From assembly GCA_965644295.1 (NCBI GenBank), contig CBFFRP010000431.1, forward strand, positions 62,001-126,000: DNA of 64,000 nucleotides, in the 5' to 3' direction. Origin of the DNA: Paraphysomonas bandaiensis. Lineage: Eukaryota; Chrysophyceae. Position numbers and translations under genes: made by a program. Of the stretch, positions 61,101-64,000 are shown in pieces. Each line of letters opens with the position of its first letter. The stretch's first letter is position 1. The notes beneath the pieces are model-generated. The model worked only from the letters and a program-made list of their open reading frames with translations, was not told where the DNA came from and searched no databases.

Positions 61101-62137
61101 TATGAATTATAACTTATTAAAGCAACTGCACCTAGATACAGGAAACTGGATCTTGGATACTTCTTCGATTTTTTTGTTTAACTCGCACAGTATCCTAATC
61201 CAATAGAAATGGTCTCTCCCAAACCCCATCGACTGTACATCATGCAATTATGATGACATACATCCACAACATTAACATACGACCTGTTTCAGCTTCAACC
61301 AGCAAGACTGCTCGGGCATATTAGGGAACTCTTTCTTGTCCTGAACTTGCTCAGCCATCCTCGGATTAAGTTTTCGCAGTATCATCCGCTTCTTCAGCAG
61401 CAAACGGATGAGCGGCTTGTTCTTCTTCGCTACTGTTACATTCCTCACACGTCCAAAGCGACCGAAGAAGTCTCTATATTCATCAGGGTCGCAGGCATCT
61501 GCCACTGGGTCATTGACTACTACCGAGTAGTCCTGAGAGGTTTGTATAGCCTCATCCAATCGATCCTCTACATGATCGATAAACATATTGAAGTACATGA
61601 CAATAACAATAAACAAACACATCGCGATATCCGCCACAACTGCCTTTTCGGGTATGTTACAGTCTTCGCGGTAATCTACACTACAGCTCATTGATTCAGA
61701 CGAGCAGCCTTCAGTAGCATTGACAACCACTACTTGCCCGCAAGCTGCGGTACCGGAAATACGAGGATCGGAGCTTCCGTGGCGATCAGAGTTTACATAT
61801 CCCACTATAGCAGGTAACATTATTGCCCCCGCAGTAAAACTAATAGCCGCAATGATTAACAATTGAAGCAAGTACACACTCACACCCAACCCAAATTGGG
61901 CCATTGATTTGAAACTCAAGTCGAAATACGGGTATAGGTGACCACCCTCATCATTACGACTGGCTCGTCTGTATTTAGTCTTCTCACACTGCCGTCCATC
62001 CTTTTTAGTTGTAACAACCTCTTCCGCTATACGACGAGGAAGAACTTTTGTTACAAAATGTTCCTAATTTAACATTATAAACAGTGTTATTATTAATTCA
62101 CAGTATAAACCTGAGCAAGTATTACTGAGGGTTTCAT
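58110..62137 (-). CDS. polytopic channel-like protein of the OSCA/TMEM63-anoctamin type
   Basis: At least 14 exons with short introns. ATG 62137 opens MKPSVILAQ, spliced to EHFVTKVLPRRIAEEV. Order: first membrane block (61850-61550); a cytosolic RRM-like loop with DYSVVVNDPVADACDPDEYR, DFFGRFGRVRNVTVAKKN and, after introns, RVYVSFESEYEQRLCLK; the hallmark pre-membrane segment RNADVLSVVESAEPNNILWL; then several membrane helices (KTAGWFLAGAAMAISYYVIQ; INCGIQFKLYAAKLLTAVVF; ADRYTEISKIMFISLFYSIL; SVRNA-free loop; GMCIQWTAIVVILFIAIVIF). The DVL.V.EAPEP..I.W segment and RRM-like loop are typical of OSCA/CSC1/TMEM63 and related stramenopile TMEM16-like proteins, which are mechanosensitive cation channels or scramblases. 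A long Ser-rich cytosolic tail (58110-59050) ends ERQSSSSR. The exact family is uncertain. Confidence 0.72.
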
Positions 62138-62882
62138 ACAAACAAATTACAAGAATATAAGAAGATAATGAAGCTAATGAATAGTGAATTGTTTCTTAAG
62201 ACATCAGTGTCGATGATATCTGAAGAGGTTTACTATAGTGATATATATCCAATCGAAGCTTTTACTTATGAATCCCTCACAAGAGACAGACGCGTGATTT
62301 TAAATATAGACGAATATATACATACAAAAAAAAACAGCGAAACAGACATTCAAATTAACGCTATACTGCCATACATACAGAGTTGAGACTGGTATACATA
62401 CATGTACAGCAGCAGTATATAGCAGAGCTGTCCATGCAACTACCATACATAGGTATGATATGGACACTGGACAGGACATGTTGTGTACATATGGACTACG
62501 ACATGACGGTTGGTATACAGCAGTGTAGTATGGCTCCGTCATCGTTTTTTTACGTATATAGTAGGAACGTATGTATGTAAGTGGAGCCTATCGTCGTATG
62601 TATGTATGTCTACATATCGCGAAATCATATGTTGATTGATAGGAGACTCGGGGCATCAAATAGGTCTTATTCATACGTAATTTTCACTATCCCGGACGTA
62701 CATTATACACTTACTAACACTTACAGTGTATTGTTCATAAGGCTAGTTCGCTTTGTATTGTTTCATTAGGTAATAGTCACTGTATCTCACTTGTGTCCTT
62801 AGCAGTTCATTAATATGCATATATGTGTTTGTAGACTTTATTATTGATCGGTATAACTATTAAATAGCCATCAATAATAGTA
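62138..62882. other. intergenic between divergent genes
   Basis: AT-rich with GTATGTATG/ATACATAC tracts (about 62390-62610). No supported gene. Confidence 0.45.
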
Positions 62883-63689
62883 ATGGAAGACCATGGGAGC
62901 GATTTTAGTGACAATGATCTCGACTTTGAAGATTTTTTTGATTTTGCATCGCCCAAGAAGGTTACATATATGCACATTGTGGATAAAACACTATTAATAT
63001 ACTGTATGTCGTACAGAGATCATATAGTGAAGTAGATTGTCCAACTGTCAATCACACTTATGAGGTGCTTCCAGATACTATGTAAGTTTGTGGTTCTATT
63101 GAATTATAAGGTTTAAAGCCTGTTTAGTTCCTCGAATCCCTGCAATCATGAAGACACATCCCCGTGGGAAATTTTCCCTATCGATCAGTGGGCAAAAGTA
63201 CAGATTTTGGGGCGTATTGCGGACTCGCGAAAGGTCTTGACCCCAGAAACTCACCGAACGCGCTCGACAGACGGAATTAATAGCATGAAAGTAGTATATG
63301 ATGCATGTGAGGAGGGCACCAGCTTGAAGAAACGCCGGATGAACGACGACAAGTCGATGTTAAGCTCGGATGCTAGAATAGAACACAACAAAATGCCAGC
63401 TGTAGCGCTTGCTCCTGTTTCTGTTGCATCTCTTTTACGGCAGCCTGAGGCATCTGATGTACCTAGTAGACCGAAGAACATGAAGGAATGGTCACAATTG
63501 TTTAAACAGAGTTCGGAATTGTATTCGGCCATCACTTCAAAGAATGATTCATGTAGAGACTATAAAAAAGCGGAATTAGTGCAAGTGTACATGTTACTGC
63601 AGTCTGCTGGGGAGGCACTTGGAGTGAATGAGATATTAATAGGCCACGTGACTGAGAAACTGAACGTTCTTTTCCCCACTAGGTCATGA
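62883..63689 (+). CDS. small acidic/basic protein of unknown family
   Basis: Three exons, 62883-62960, 63017-63081 and 63128-63689, join in frame (705 nt, 234 aa). The N terminus is acidic and Phe-rich (MEDHGSDFSDNDLDFEDFFD); the middle has SPWEIFPIDQWAKVQILGRI and a basic KKRRMNDDK patch (possible nuclear signal). The C-terminal about 80 residues are helical (PKNMKEWSQLFKQSSELYSA; KKAELVQVYMLLQSAGEALG; GHVTEKLNVLF). No family recognised. Acidic activation-like N terminus plus nuclear-signal-like patch suggests a nuclear regulator; this is inference only. Confidence 0.6.
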
Positions 63690-64000
63690 CTTTTGACATA
63701 TATATCAGCATCAGTTGAGTAAGCTGGACAGATGAAAATCATTGCACAGCAGTGCGGGATACAGAGTTATTATTGCTGATGCTTTACTTTCACTGATACT
63801 AATAAAAACATTAGAGTGTATTTGTCCTTTGTTCGCACAATTACTACCCGACTTGCGTAACAATTACTTGGTTATAATTGGACTACATATGGGATCTTAC
63901 ATAGTTCCTCTTTGCATTAAGAGATTGAATTATCATGAGCACTATACATTTCACGCTTACTATTCAGTCAGAGAATTTCAGTGAGTAGATGTAGTTTATA
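63690..64000. other. window edge, nothing assigned
   Basis: A plus-strand frame reading SLILIKTLECICPLFAQLLP and ending REFQ could belong to a gene running off the window, but there is no domain or start to support it. Confidence 0.3.

Overview
This is a gene-dense nuclear window from a single-celled eukaryote. Evidence is many short GT-AG introns (mostly 40-65 nt, often with a CTAAC/TTAAC-like branch point), eukaryote-only genes on both strands, and LTR-retrotransposon and hAT-type transposon debris. Hsp90 and the S-adenosylhomocysteinase with its about 40-residue insertion look SAR-like (stramenopile or relative), but no species is claimed. No rRNA, tRNA or CRISPR was seen. Most multi-exon models below were spliced by hand, and exon sums were checked for frame where given.

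Layout. 0.5-1.7 kb: CAF16-type soluble ABC ATPase (-). 2.1-2.9 kb: small membrane protein (+). 3.5-7.9 kb: full-length ABCG transporter (-). 8-9.8 kb: gene-poor, with a decayed ORF and transposon-like AT motifs. 9.8-11.4 kb: secretory JmjC/cupin_8 protein (-). 11.9-13.4 kb: cyclin Y-like gene (+). 14.2-14.7 kb: 23-copy 21-bp minisatellite. 14.9-16.0 kb: 2-oxoglutarate/Fe(II) oxygenase (+). 16.0-18.2 kb: non-coding, with a GC-rich block between direct repeats. 18.2-19.8 kb: unknown polytopic membrane protein (-). 20.2-24.0 kb: SMPD4-like neutral sphingomyelinase (+). 24.7-25.7 kb: Rab18 (-), divergent from Hsp90 (+, 26.1-28.2 kb), which has heat-shock-element-like sites upstream.

28.8-31.1 kb is a graveyard of Ty1/copia and Ty3/gypsy pieces. 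31.7-44.1 kb is one giant HECT E3 ligase (about 4138 aa; RCC1, LamG-like, SPRY, HECT) with a single detected intron, divergent from S-adenosylhomocysteinase (+, 44.8-46.3 kb). Then follow an unknown gene (-, 47.2-48.0 kb), a CTDSPL2/SCP4-type phosphatase (+), a remarkable E2-zinc finger-F-box-TerD fusion (-, 50.3-53.5 kb), a GT8 glycosyltransferase (+), an intact-ended hAT-like element with perfect terminal repeats and 8-bp target duplications (56.0-57.2 kb), a large OSCA/TMEM63/anoctamin-like channel-type protein (-, 58.1-62.1 kb) and a small unknown gene (+).

The genes do not form one pathway. Two are large ubiquitin-system proteins, and several are membrane or trafficking proteins (ABCG, SMPD4, Rab18, GT8, channel-like). 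The strongest candidate for something undescribed is the E2/F-box/TerD fusion.
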